The position numbers were made by a program, and so were the translations under genes. A stretch of DNA of 64,000 nt from Clostridiales bacterium (GTDB taxonomy: Bacteria; Bacillota; Clostridia; Oscillospirales; Oscillospiraceae): positions 1 to 64,000 of the forward strand of contig SFLD01000019.1 of the NCBI GenBank assembly GCA_004553545.1, given 5' to 3'. Shown in pieces: positions 47,393 to 56,737 of the stretch. Each line of letters opens with the position of its first letter. Within the stretch, counting starts at the first letter, position 1. A model generated the notes under the pieces. The model ran no database searches, had not been told where the DNA came from, and worked only from the letters and a program-made list of their open reading frames with translations.

Positions 47393-48699
47393 TCAGTTCT
47401 TCAGGCTGTGCAGGGGGGCGGGGATGCGGCCGCCTCTCTGGATGAAGGCCTCGGCGGACTCCCGGTGGACGGGCATCACCGGGGCGGAGCCCAAGAGGCC
47501 GCCCATCTCGATGGTGTCCCCCACGGTCTTGCCGGGGGCGGGCAGAAGGCGGACGGCGGTGGTCTTGCCGTTGACCATGCCGATGGCGGCCTCGTCCGCG
47601 ATGATGGCGGAAATGGTGGACGCCGGGGTGTCCCCGGGGACGGCGATCATGTCCAGGCCCACGGAGCAGACGCAGGTCATGGCCTCCAGCTTATCCAGGG
47701 TCAGGGTGCCCCGCCGGGCGGCGGCGATCATGCCCTCATCCTCGCTGACGGGGATGAAGGCCCCGGAGAGGCCGCCCACGCTGGAGGACGCCATGACGCC
47801 GCCCTTCTTCACGGCGTCGTTGAGGAGGGCCAGGGCGGCGGTGGTGCCGTGGGTGCCGCAGACCTCGAGACCCAGCTCCTCTAGGATGCGGGCCACACTG
47901 TCCCCGATGGCGGGGGTGGGGGCCAGGGAGAGGTCCACGATGCCGAAGGGCACCCCCAGGCGGCGGCTGGCCTCCTGGGCCACCAGCTGACCCATGCGGG
48001 TCACCCGGAAGGCGGTCTTCTTGATGGTCTCCGCCGCGACGTCAAAGGGCTGGCCCCGGACGCTCTTGAGCGCGTGGTAGACGACGCCCGGGCCGGAGAC
48101 GCCCACATTGATGACCTTCTCGGCCTCCCCTACCCCGTGGAAGGCGCCGGCCATGAAGGGGTTATCCTCCACGGCGTTGCAGAAGACCACGAGCTTGGCG
48201 CAGCCGAAACCGTCCTGGTCCGCGGTGCGGGCGGCGGTCGCTTTCACGATCTCCCCCATCAGGCGGACGGCGTCCATGTTGATGCCCGCCCGGGTGGAGC
48301 CCACGTTGACGGAGGAGCAGACCAGCTCCGTCTCCGCCAGCGCCTCCGGGATGGAGCGGATGAGCTTCTCGTCCGCCGCCGTCATGCCCTTCTGCACGAG
48401 AGCGGAGTAGCCGCCGATGAAGTTGACGCCGCAGGTCTTGGCGGCCCGGTCCAGGGCCAGGGCGAAGGGGAGATCCGCTTATTGACGATGGGGATGCCGA
48501 ACTCCCGCTCGATGGCCTCGCCGGTGGCCACCAGCTTTTCCGCGCTGCGGGTGATCTTCTCATAGATCTTGGCGCAGGCGGCCTTGGCGTCGGCGTCGCA
48601 GCAGGAGAGGAGGGAGATCCCCATGGTGACGGTGCGGATGTCCAGGTGCTGCTGGTCGATCATCTCAATGGTGGAGAGGATGTCCTTCTGATTGAGCAT
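47393..48699 (-). pseudogene. PFL family (UPF0210/DUF711) protein gene with an out-of-frame internal gap
   Basis: The 5' part (ATG at 48697-48699) reads MLNQKDILSTIEMIDQQHLD to GIPIVNKRIS. The 3' part continues in another frame as FALALDRAAKTCGVNFIGGY and runs without fault to GRIPAPLHSLKN. About 17-18 residues that normally follow NKRxS (VTPxSLIG...) are missing (roughly 50 nt), shifting the frame near 48474. PFL proteins resemble the pyruvate formate-lyase fold and are always paired with a small ACT protein, which is present at 49152-49421. As given the gene cannot make the full protein. Confidence 0.85.
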
Positions 48700-49151
48700 A
48701 GAATGCCTCCTAGGTGAATTCAAAAAAGCGGCAGTGCCGCTTTTTTGAGGGGGTACCGTGCACTCCGTCCCGGCTTTGCCGGGGCGGAGTGCACGGCAAA
48801 AAGCCTCGCAGAGTTTCGCGCCCGCAGGCGCGAAAAAATCAAAATCGTTTTTCCCGGCGGCGCGCCCCAGGGCGGCTTCTCTTGCCCCTCCGGGGCAATT
48901 CACCTTCTGTACGTCGGGAAAAACCCCTCAGGGCTCCCACCGGAACCCAGCGAAGCGGATCCGGTGGGAAAAGGAGGAGCAACGAAGTGAGTGAGCTTCC
49001 GCCCGCAGGGCGAAAGCGAAGGATACGAAGTTTGCTCCGACGCCGAAGCGGAGTGTCGAATCAGCCGCCTTTGGCGGCTGACCGAGGCACAGAGCGCAGC
49101 GAAACCTCTTCGCGGAAGAAGCGGCAAAGCCGCTTCTTCCGCGAGATACTT
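48700..49151. repeat. Hairpin-rich non-coding insert between the ACT and PFL genes
   Basis: No gene is credible here. The stretch starts with AAAAAAGCGGCAGTGCCGC (48722 on) and ends with GCGGAAGAAGCGGC / GCCGCTTCTTCCGC (49112-49142). In between are the long inverted repeat CGTGCACTCCG...CGGAGTGCACG (48757-48804), CGCGCCCGCAGGCGCG, and several shorter palindromes. The ACT and PFL genes are normally almost contiguous, so this looks like an inserted repeat cluster. Confidence 0.6.
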
Positions 49152-49421
49152 TTAGATCCGGTGCATGGCGTCGAAGATCTCCTGGCGCTGGACGCGGATG
49201 GCGATGCCCATCTCCTCCCCCAGGGCGGAGAGCCTGGCGGCCAGGTCCGTGAAGGAGCAGGGGAGCTTTTCGATGTCCACGGCCATGACCATGGTGAACT
49301 TGCCGTGGAGGATGGTCTGGGAGATATCCAGGATATTGACGTTGTTTTCCGCCAGCAGGCTGCAGACCGAGGCGATGATGCCCACCCGGTCGTTGCCCAC
49401 CACGGTAACGATGGCGTGCAT
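49152..49421 (-). CDS. ACT domain protein (UPF0237), partner of the PFL protein
   Basis: The start is the ATG at 49419-49421. The 89-residue protein is a single ACT domain: MHAIVTVVGNDRVGIIASVC, LAENNVNILDISQTILHGKF and MAVDIEKLPCSFTDLAARL. This UPF0237 protein is always linked to UPF0210/PFL genes. It probably binds an amino acid and regulates its partner. Here it is separated from that gene by a repeat-rich insert. Confidence 0.9.
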   Translation of the reverse strand: MHAIVTVVGNDRVGIIASVCSLLAENNVNILDISQTILHGKFTMVMAVDIEKLPCSFTDLAARLSALGEEMGIAIRVQRQEIFDAMHRI

Positions 49422-49450
49422 AGAGGTCACACTCCTTTGTGATGCGGCCC

Positions 49451-49957
49451 TCACCAGGCGATGGGGGCCATGGCCGCCGCGTCCCCCGGCTCCAGGAAGG
49501 GCGGGAGGGCGGGCGGAAGGAAGGAAAAGAGAACGTAGGCCACCCCCAGGGCCGCCAGCAGCACCGTCCAGACGGCGCTGCCCCGCCAGCGCTCGGCGAG
49601 CGCCAGGGTCAGGGCGGTGAGGACGATCCAGAGCAGCATGAGGACGGCGGTCTCCCGGGTCAGGGAGGAGGCCAGGGTGCCGGCCAGCGCCATCAGGAGG
49701 GACGCCAGAAAGACCGGCGCCGCCGCCCGGCGAAGGGTCTCCCGCAGGCCGCCGCTCTGCCGGGCCGTCAGGGCAAGGCAGAGAAGGGGCGGGAAGAAGG
49801 CCAGCTTGGAGAGCTCCCAGGCGGAGGCGTTTCGCGGCAGCAGGGCCCCGAAAACACCGCCGGAGAGGGCGTCGTGGAGCAGGAGCAGCACCGCCCCCAG
49901 CCCCAGTGTCAGGGGGAAGCGCAGGGCGAAGCGGGTAAAGGGTTCTTTCACGGTCAT
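49451..49957 (-). CDS. Membrane protein of unknown function
   Basis: The start is the ATG at 49955-49957 near GTGAGGTG. This 168-residue hydrophobic protein has about five predicted helices (LTLGLGAVLLLLHDALSG; LAFFPPLLCLALTA; PVFLASLLMALAG; TAVLMLLWIVLTALTLALAE; AVWTVLLAALGVAYVLFSFL). I do not recognise a family. It lies between lysC and the ACT gene on the same strand, with a 58-nt gap from lysC. Confidence 0.6.
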   Translation of the reverse strand: MTVKEPFTRFALRFPLTLGLGAVLLLLHDALSGGVFGALLPRNASAWELSKLAFFPPLLCLALTARQSGGLRETLRRAAAPVFLASLLMALAGTLASSLTRETAVLMLLWIVLTALTLALAERWRGSAVWTVLLAALGVAYVLFSFLPPALPPFLEPGDAAAMAPIAW

Positions 49958-50015
49958 CACCTCACGGCCAGTCTATGCCGGGAGGGGACGGGACAGAACC
50001 GGAGGGACGGCGGCC

Positions 50016-51227
50016 TTACAGCTCGTCGAAGAACTTATCGTGGATGGCCTTCACGGCCCGGTTCACGTCCCCCTCGTCCAGGAGGACGGAGACCCGGATC
50101 TCAGAGGTGTTGATCATCTGGATGTTGATGCCGGCCTCGTAGAGGGCCTCGAACATCCGGGCGGCCACGGCGCTGTTGCTCATAAGGCCCGCCCCCACGA
50201 TGGAGACCTTGCCCACGGAGTCGTCGATGGCCAGATGGTCAAAGCCAAGGGCGGACTTGTGCTCTTCCAGGATGGAGACGGTGTCCTCCAGGTCCTTGCG
50301 GTGGACGGTGAAGCTGATGTCCTTGGTCTCGTCCCGGCCGATGGACTGGAGGATGGTATCCACATTGATGCCGCCGCCGCTGAGGAGGCTGAAGACCTGG
50401 AAGGCGACGCCGGGGTTATGCTGCAGTCCCACAAGGGCGATGCGGGCGAGGCTGGTATCCTTGGCGATGCCCGCGATGTTGGTTTTCTCCACTTTCACGA
50501 CCTCCTTGACTTTGGTGCCGGGTTTATGCTCCAGACTGGAGAGGACCTCCAGGTCCACATGGTACTTCTTGGCCAGCTCCACGCTGCGGTTGTGGAGGAC
50601 CTGGGCCCCCTGGCTGGCAAGCTCCAGCATCTCGTCATAGGTGATCTCGCTGAGCTTGCGGGCGGTGGGCACGATGCGGGGGTCCGTGGTGTAAACCCCG
50701 TCCACATCCGTGAAGATCTGGCAGAGGTCGGCGTGGAAGGCCGCCGCCAGGGCCACGGCGCTGGTATCGGAGCCGCCCCGGCCCAGGGTGGTGACATCGC
50801 CGCTGCGGTCCACCCCCTGGAAGCCCGTCACAAGGACGATGCGGTGCTGGTCCAGCTCGGAGCGGAGGCGCTCCGGGTCGATGCGGCGGATGCGGGCGTC
50901 GGAGTGGACGGCGGTGGACTGGATGCCCACCTGGAAGGCGTTGAGGGACACGCAGCGAAGGCCCCGCTTCTCCAGCGCCATGGCGCAGAGGGCCACGCTG
51001 ATCTGCTCGCCGGTGGCGAGGAGCATGTCCATCTCCCGCTTGGAGGCCTTGGGGTTGATCTCCGCCGCCTTGGCGATGAGATCGTCGGTGGTATCCCCCT
51101 GGGCGGAGAGGACCACGATGACATCGTTCCCCGCCAGGTAGGTCTCAGCGATGCGCTCCGCCACGTTCTCGATGCGCTGGGCATCCTTCACGGAGCTGCC
51201 GCCGAATTTCTGTACGATGAGGCTCAT
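50016..51227 (-). CDS. lysC: Aspartate kinase
   Basis: This 403-residue protein has the kinase motif VQKFGGSSVKDAQRI at the N-terminus, VTGFQGVDRSGDVTTLGRGG, and TDVDGVYTTDPRI, all conserved in aspartokinases. The C-terminal two ACT domains (FSLLSGGGINVDTI; FEALYEAGINIQMINTSEIR) provide feedback control by lysine or threonine. It phosphorylates aspartate for lysine, threonine and methionine synthesis. It lies 33 nt downstream of hom on the same strand. Confidence 0.96.
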   Translation of the reverse strand: MSLIVQKFGGSSVKDAQRIENVAERIAETYLAGNDVIVVLSAQGDTTDDLIAKAAEINPKASKREMDMLLATGEQISVALCAMALEKRGLRCVSLNAFQVGIQSTAVHSDARIRRIDPERLRSELDQHRIVLVTGFQGVDRSGDVTTLGRGGSDTSAVALAAAFHADLCQIFTDVDGVYTTDPRIVPTARKLSEITYDEMLELASQGAQVLHNRSVELAKKYHVDLEVLSSLEHKPGTKVKEVVKVEKTNIAGIAKDTSLARIALVGLQHNPGVAFQVFSLLSGGGINVDTILQSIGRDETKDISFTVHRKDLEDTVSILEEHKSALGFDHLAIDDSVGKVSIVGAGLMSNSAVAARMFEALYEAGINIQMINTSEIRVSVLLDEGDVNRAVKAIHDKFFDEL

Positions 51228-51260
51228 TGGGTGTTACCTTCTTTCTCTCAAAGGGAGGCG

Positions 51261-52439
51261 TCAGTCCAGGACCCGGTACCGGGCCAGGATGGGCAGGGAC
51301 CGGCAGCGCTCCTCCAGGGCGAAGCCCGTGAGGGGTCCGGTGAGGAAGGCGCCCTCCGTCAGCGCCTCCGCCTGGGGGAAGGCGGCCCGCACCGCCGGAG
51401 CATCGGCGTCGGTCCGGAGATACCAGCGGCTCACGACCTCGCCGGCATCCCGGAGGCCCTCCGGCGCTTCCCAGCAGAAGCGGAAGGGGGCGGGACCCGC
51501 CAGGACGTTCATCACGTCGGAGACGCAGGCGGAGGCGGTGGGATACGCCCCGGCGCCGGGGCCATAGAACATGGTCTCCCCCACAGCGCTGCCCCGGATC
51601 ACGGCGGCGTTGAAAACACCGCTGACGTGGGCCATGGGCTTCCCCTCGGGGATCAAATGGGGGGCGACGTAGGCGGCGTAGCCGCCCTCCGGGAGCCGCA
51701 GGGTCCGGCCCAGGAGCTTCACCCGGAAGCCCGCCTGCCGGGCGATGGCCACGTCCCGGAGGTCCAGGGCGGTGATGCCCTCCATGGGGACCTTCTCCGG
51801 GGGCGTTTCATGGCCGAAGGCCAGGTCCGCCAGAATGCAGGTCTTGCGTCCGGCGTCGATGCCGGCCACGTCCGCCGTGGGGTCCGCCTCGGCGTAGCCC
51901 TTTTCCTGGGCGGCCTTCAGGGCGGTTTCGAAGGACTCGCCCCTCTCCGTCATCTGGGTGAGGATATAGTTGGTCGTGCCGTTGAGGATGCCGTAGACCT
52001 CCTGGATCTCGTTGGCCCCCAGGCAGTTCACCAGGGGGTGCAGCAGGGGGATGCCGCCGCCCACGCTGGCCTCAAAGAGGTACTGCACATTGTGCGCCTC
52101 CGCCAGCTCCAGAAGCTCCCGGCCGTGCTCCGCCACCAGCTGCTTGTTGGCGGTGACCACGTGCTTGCCGGATATGAGGCAGCGGCGAGTGTAGTCATAG
52201 GCCGCGTCCACGCCGCCGATGACCTCCACGGCCACGGCGATCTCCGGGTCCTCCGTGATGTCCTCTAAGCGGTCCGTCATCCGGTCCCGCCAGGGGCTCT
52301 CCCGGAAATGCCGGACCAGGATACGCTTCAGGGAGATCTCCTCCCCCAGCCGGGCGGCGATGGCCGCCCGGTCCTCCTCCAGCACCCGGGCGACGCCGCC
52401 GCCCACTGTGCCGAAGCCCAATACCGCGATCTTTGCCAT
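51261..52439 (-). CDS. hom: Homoserine dehydrogenase
   Basis: The start is the ATG at 52437-52439 (MAKIAVLGFGTVGGGVARVL, the NAD(P)-binding GxGxxG). The 392-residue product has VTANKQLVAEH, EASVGGGIPLLHPL and the catalytic region GTTNYILTQMTERGE with AEADPTADVAGIDAGRK. A short C-terminal ACT-like region follows. It reduces aspartate semialdehyde to homoserine. In an operon with pheB and lysC. Confidence 0.95.
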   Translation of the reverse strand: MAKIAVLGFGTVGGGVARVLEEDRAAIAARLGEEISLKRILVRHFRESPWRDRMTDRLEDITEDPEIAVAVEVIGGVDAAYDYTRRCLISGKHVVTANKQLVAEHGRELLELAEAHNVQYLFEASVGGGIPLLHPLVNCLGANEIQEVYGILNGTTNYILTQMTERGESFETALKAAQEKGYAEADPTADVAGIDAGRKTCILADLAFGHETPPEKVPMEGITALDLRDVAIARQAGFRVKLLGRTLRLPEGGYAAYVAPHLIPEGKPMAHVSGVFNAAVIRGSAVGETMFYGPGAGAYPTASACVSDVMNVLAGPAPFRFCWEAPEGLRDAGEVVSRWYLRTDADAPAVRAAFPQAEALTEGAFLTGPLTGFALEERCRSLPILARYRVLD

Positions 52440-52449
52440 ACCCGCGCCC

Positions 52450-52890
52450 TCAGCCCGCCATGATCTCAAAGCGGATGACGCCCTCCACGGCGGAGGCCGC
52501 CGCGATGAGGGACTCCAGCGTCTGCTCCATGCCGGAGGTCTCCGCCGAGATGGTGACGGCGGCGCAGCCGTTGGTGGGGATGCTCTGGTTGATGGTGAGG
52601 ATGTTGGCCCCGGAGGAGGCGAAGATCCCCAGCACGTGGGAGAGGACGCCGGTGTTGTCCTTCAGCATCCCGTAGAAGGTGATGATGTGCTCGGCCTTCA
52701 TGTCGTTGAAGGGCTGCACGGAATCCTTGTACTTGTAGAACGCGCTGCGGCTGATGCCGGCCTTCTTGGTGGCGTCGCCCACGGTGTCTGCCTCGCCGGT
52801 CTGCATCATCCGCTTGGCCTCCGCCACCTTGATGAAGACCTCCGGCAGGGCATTGGCTGCCACGATGTAATACTTGACCTCTTTGCTCAT
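52450..52890 (-). CDS. PheB-like ACT domain protein (UPF0735)
   Basis: This 146-residue protein begins YYIVAANALPEVFIKVAEAK and includes an HTH-like segment (DATKKAGISRSAFYKYKDSV) followed by an ACT domain (GVLSHVLGIFASSGANILTINQ). The UPF0735/PheB family is commonly the first gene before hom in Clostridia, and is thought to regulate amino-acid metabolism. It precedes hom by 10 nt. Confidence 0.92.
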   Translation of the reverse strand: MSKEVKYYIVAANALPEVFIKVAEAKRMMQTGEADTVGDATKKAGISRSAFYKYKDSVQPFNDMKAEHIITFYGMLKDNTGVLSHVLGIFASSGANILTINQSIPTNGCAAVTISAETSGMEQTLESLIAAASAVEGVIRFEIMAG

Positions 52891-52928
52891 TTCGTCCGCC
52901 TCCTGTGGTCATTTGTCTTTCGGTAATC

Positions 52929-52958
52929 ATCTTACCACAGGTGCCGCCGGGATTGCAA
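52929..52958 (-). promoter_or_regulatory. Promoter of the pheB-hom-lysC operon
   Basis: TTGCAA (52953-52958), an 18-nt spacer and TAAGAT (52929-52934) lie on the minus strand, 38 nt upstream of the pheB-like start. Confidence 0.65.
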
Positions 52959-53066
52959 TGCCAATTTCAGCAAAATTCTCCGCCCGGGATGGGAAAGTTT
53001 CCGGCGTTTTGTCTGTCTCAGGCGGACGGAACGCGCGCATCCCGCGGACAAACCGGCGGCGAGCGC

Positions 53067-53100
53067 GGAAAAAGCGCCCTGCCGGAATGGCAGGGCGCTT
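53067..53100 (-). terminator. Terminator of the PBP1A gene
   Basis: AAGCGCCCTGCC (53072-53083) pairs with GGCAGGGCGCTT (53089-53100) and is followed on the minus strand by TTTTT. Confidence 0.8.
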
Positions 53101-53113
53101 GCGCGGGATCTTC

Positions 53114-55581
53114 TCAGTCGCCGCCCCAGAGGTTTCCGAACCAGTCACCGTCCCCGGTGTCGCCGCCCTCCTCCGGAGGCGCGGGATCGTCCGGGTCCGC
53201 GGGATCGGGCTCCTCGGGCTGCTGGGGGTGCTGGTGGACGGGGCAACCCTCCTCGGGCTCGTTGTTCTTGAGGAGATAGGCGCTGTCGCCCACAGGGATG
53301 TCAAAGGGCGTGCCGTCGGCCTGGAGGAAGACCTCCCGGTCGTAGTCCAGCAGGACCCGGCTCTCGATGCTGCTCTCGGGGCAGTTCTCCCCGGCCACGC
53401 ACTGGCCCTCGGTGCAGTAGTTGACGAAGACGTGGCGGGTGCAGCTCTCCGTGGGCTCCGTACCGGGGATCACCTCCACGGTCTGGACCCGGCCCCGGGC
53501 GTCCGCCCGGCAGGCGTCGGTGGCCAGGAGGCCGCTGTCCATGCAGACGGTGACGGAGGTAAGGCCGCTGGCCTTGGGGAAGGACTTATATTCCAGCCCC
53601 TCGTGGACCTGGCTCATGACCTTGCGCCAGAGGGTCAGGGCGGGGTTGCCGGAGTAGGAGATGCGCTCGTTGTTCTTGTAGCCGGTCCAGACCGGTCGCT
53701 GGTGGTACCGGTCTTGCCGGCGATGGCCATGTTGCCGAAGTTGGCGGAGGCGCCGGTGCCGCTGCGCACCGCGCCCTGGAGGAGCTGGTTCATGAAGTAG
53801 GCGGTGCTCTCCTTCATGGCCACATGGGTCTCGGTCTCGTTTTCCAGGATGACGTTGCCGTCGGCGTCCGTGACGCGGGTATAGAGCCGGGGGGAGTTAT
53901 AGATGCCGCCGTTGGCGAAGGAGGCAAAGGCCGCCGCCATCTCCTCGGTGGTGACGCCACGGCTGAGGCCGCCCAGGGCCAGGGCGCCGGTGGCGCTGCG
54001 GTCCTCCTCCGTCAGGGTGGTGATGCCCATGTTCTCCGTCATGAACTGGTAGGACTTGTCCAGCCCCAGCTTCAGGATGGTCCGGACGGCCACGGTGTTC
54101 AGGGACTGGGCCACGCCGTACTGCAGGGAGACCATGCCCGAGTACCCCGGGGGGGAGTTCTTGGGCCAGGGGGTGCCGTTGAGCAGCTGGACGGGGTAGT
54201 TATCAAAGCTGTCCGCCATGGTGATGGCCCCGTTCTCCAGGGCCGCGGCGTAGGTGGAGACGGGCTTGATGGAGGAGCCGCACTGGTGGACATCCGTGGC
54301 GTAGTTCCACACCATGTCACCCTCCTTCTCGCCCATGTCGCCCACCATGGCCACCACGTTGCCGTTGGTGACATCCACGATGGTGATGCCGGAGCGGATC
54401 AGCTGGCCGCTGGCGGAGGTCAGGTTCTTGAGGTTGCTCCGGTCGGCGTAAACGGACTCGGCGATGGCCTGGATGTCCGGGTCGATGGTGGTATAGATGC
54501 GGTAGCCGCCGGAGAGGAGCTTGGTCTCAGTGGCCTTTTTATCCAGACCCCAGAGCTCCATGAGGTCAGAGGTCACATCCCGGCGGACCTGGTCCACGAA
54601 GTAGGACTGGTACTGCTGGTCCTTATCGTCTTGCTGCAAGGTCTCATCGGCGTTGCCTTCCCGCTCGATGAAGTGGAGCTCCTCGTTGACGGCGGCCTCG
54701 TACTCCGCCTCCGTCTGGATGTAGCCCTGCTCATACATCAGCTTCAGGATGGTCTCCTGACGCTGCTTGTTGAGCTCCCGGGGGGTAACGGTGGTGCCGT
54801 CGTCCCGGGTGTAGGTGATCTTGTACATGGGGCCGTAGAGGGAGGGGTTGTTGGTGATGGCGATGATGCTGGCGCACTCCGCCGTGCTGAGCTCCCAGAC
54901 GTCCTTATCGAAGTAGTACTTGGCCGCGGCCTCCACGCCGTAGCAGCCCTTTCCGAGGTAGATATAGTTGAGGTAGAGCTCCAGAATCTGTGGCTTGGTG
55001 TACTTCTTCTCAAACTCCAAGGCCCGGAAGATCTCCCGGACCTTGCGGTTGACGTAGGGCTTGTTGTCCTGGGTCATGTTCTTCAGGGTCTGCTGGGTGA
55101 TGGTGGAGCCGCCGTAGGTGTTGCGCTGTTTGAAAAACATGTTGATGGTGGCACCGATGGTGCGCTGCCAGTCCACGCCGTGGTGTTCAAAGAAGCGCTT
55201 GTCCTCCACGGCCACGGCGGCCTGCCACATGGCGTCCGGGAGCTGGTCATAGTCCACCAGGATGCGGTTCTCCTTCGCCTTCAGGGTCTCCAGCTCCACA
55301 TCCTCCCCGGTCTCCTTGTCCGTGTAGTAGACGATGGTGGACTGGGACATGTTGTAGTCGTCGATGTCCACATCCAGGGTGGGGGCCAGGGTGGTCTTCA
55401 CATAGGTCAGGAAGATCCCGGCGAACATGGCGCAGGTGACGACGCCGATGAGGAGGATGGTCCCGATGACGAACCCAGCGCCTCCCTTCCGGCGCTTGTG
55501 CCGCTTCCGCTGCTGGGGCGGACGGGCCTCCTCCCGGTGGGGGTGGGCCTCGCCGCGTCTTTCGTGCCGTTCGTGCTCCAA
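53114..55581 (-). pseudogene. Class A penicillin-binding protein (PBP1A-like) with an out-of-frame internal gap
   Basis: The start is probably the TTG at 55579-55581 behind AGGAGGTG (product begins with a basic cytoplasmic segment, then one membrane helix GFVIGTILLIGVVTCAMF). The glycosyltransferase domain has EDKRFFEHHGVDWQRT and GGSTITQQTLKN. The transpeptidase domain has SSIKPVSTY (SxxK) and GKTGTTSD (KTG). Directly after KTGTTSD the frame shifts and about 16 residues normally present (WFxGYTPYY region, roughly 46 nt) are missing. The other frame resumes as VWTGYKNNERISYSGNPALT and ends with an acidic Pro-rich tail at 53114. A candidate TTTTCA-17-TACAAT promoter is at 55708-55736. Confidence 0.85.
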
Positions 55582-55910
55582 AGCTTGGCACCTCCTTGCA
55601 TAGTCTCTCCGCGCGGATCGCGCGGGTGGTCTCTTTCCCTCAGTGCCGCCCTCCGCCGACAAGGCGGGGCGGCGGATGGATGGTCATGCTGCTCCATCAT
55701 GACAATCATTGTACCATGGCCTGTCAACCCTGAAAAGCCGGATTTTTCCGCCGGAAAGTGCGCGATTCCCCACATTTTCGTCGGAATCCTCCGCTTTCTC
55801 CCGGAAGTCCTTCCGGATTTCCCGCATTTTGCCCCGGCGGGAGACTTGCTTTTCCGGTGGAAAGCGGTTAAAATGCCCCTGAGAAACTGATCGAAGGAGG
55901 ATCACCCCCC
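55582..55910. other. Divergent intergenic region between PBP1A and DUF1292
   Basis: It holds the PBP1A leader and a candidate promoter on the minus strand (TACAAT at 55708-55713), and the DUF1292 promoter on the plus strand. No other feature seen. Confidence 0.5.
55846..55874 (+). promoter_or_regulatory. Promoter of the DUF1292 gene
   Basis: TTGCTT (55846-55851), a 17-nt spacer and TAAAAT (55869-55874), 37 nt upstream of the start codon. Confidence 0.65.
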
Positions 55911-56243
55911 ATGCGTGACGAGTTTGACAGCAAGCCCCTGGGCCAGGAGGAAGACGACGAGGAGGAGGGCGACGGCCTCATCATCCTGAAGGTCATCCAC
56001 GATGAAAGCGGCGAGGAGCTGCTCTCCACCTGCGACAGCGAGGAGGAACTGGAGGCCGCCTATGCCGCCTTCATGGAGGACCTGCTGGAGGACGAGGAGG
56101 AGAAGGACGACGAGGAGCCCATCTTCATCAGCGTCACCGCCGAGGACGGCGAGGAGCTGACGTTGGAGTTCGTCTCCGTCTTCGAGGTGGACGGCCAGGA
56201 GTACCGGGCCTTCTTCCCGGCGGAGGAGGAAGAGGAGGAGTGA
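55911..56243 (+). CDS. DUF1292 family acidic protein
   Basis: This 110-residue, extremely acidic protein contains two DUF1292-type strands: VTAEDGEELTLEFVSVFEVDGQEYRAFF and an LIILKVIHDESGEELLST segment, with poly-Glu at the C-terminus. DUF1292 (YrzB) is of unknown function. In other Firmicutes it lies near genes for RNA or alanyl-tRNA metabolism. RBS GAAGGAGGATC. Monocistronic here. Confidence 0.85.
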   Translation: MRDEFDSKPLGQEEDDEEEGDGLIILKVIHDESGEELLSTCDSEEELEAAYAAFMEDLLEDEEEKDDEEPIFISVTAEDGEELTLEFVSVFEVDGQEYRAFFPAEEEEEE

Positions 56244-56258
56244 TCGTCCTCTTTCCGA

Positions 56259-56287
56259 TTGCATTCTTCCCAAAACTGTGGTAGATT
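56259..56287 (+). promoter_or_regulatory. Promoter of the candidate ncRNA
   Basis: TTGCAT (56259-56264), a 17-nt spacer and TAGATT (56282-56287), followed by about 280 nt with no start codon in a credible frame, ending at a strong terminator. Confidence 0.6.
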
Positions 56288-56292
56288 GAAAC

Positions 56293-56570
56293 TGCGGGGC
56301 GGCAGAGCCGCTCCGCGGACCTCCCCCTCGGGGGAGCGCCCTGCCCGGTGCGTGATGGTCTTTTTTTAACCCACATTTCGTTATACGGGACGCTGGACTC
56401 GCTTCGCGGTTCGCAGGCCTCCCGGCTGCCTTCTGCGGCTGGAAGTTGGAAGCGGTGAAGCCAAGCGGAGGCGACCCACCTGGCCGTTTTGGTGCAGGTT
56501 ATAACGAGGCCACACGGCCGGCGCGGGGCAGCGAAGAACGGGAGCAGGACCCTCTGCTCCCGCTTTTTTC
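56293..56570 (+). ncRNA. Candidate structured non-coding RNA (possibly 6S RNA)
   Basis: A promoter, a highly structured interval and a terminator bound this transcript. TCGTTATA (56378-56385) pairs with TATAACGA (56500-56507) to close a domain of about 130 nt with long internal pairing, reminiscent of 6S RNA with its open central bubble. An earlier hairpin (CTCCCCCTCGGGGGAG near 56321-56336) lies in the 5' part. I could not fold or search it, so the 6S identity is a guess. It could also be a leader of the foldase gene. Confidence 0.45.
56539..56570 (+). terminator. Terminator of the candidate ncRNA
   Basis: CGGGAGCAG and CTGCTCCCG form a perfect 9-bp stem with a 6-nt loop, followed by CTTTTTT. 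Confidence 0.85.
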
Positions 56571-56633
56571 CGCTCTTTTGCGGATTTTCCGAATTTTTTC
56601 CCGGCAGACCCCGCCCCGAAACGGAATTTGCTC

Positions 56634-56662
56634 TTGCGAAATGGAAGAGAATCCGGTATACT
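56634..56662 (+). promoter_or_regulatory. Promoter of the foldase gene
   Basis: TTGCGA (56634-56639), a 17-nt spacer and TATACT (56657-56662), giving the foldase gene its own transcript separate from the ncRNA. Confidence 0.65.
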
Positions 56663-56737
56663 ATATGGGTATCTCTGCGGCCATTTCCCGCGTCGGGAGC
56701 TGGCCATCCCCTGAAAACTTGAGAGGACTGAAAACAA

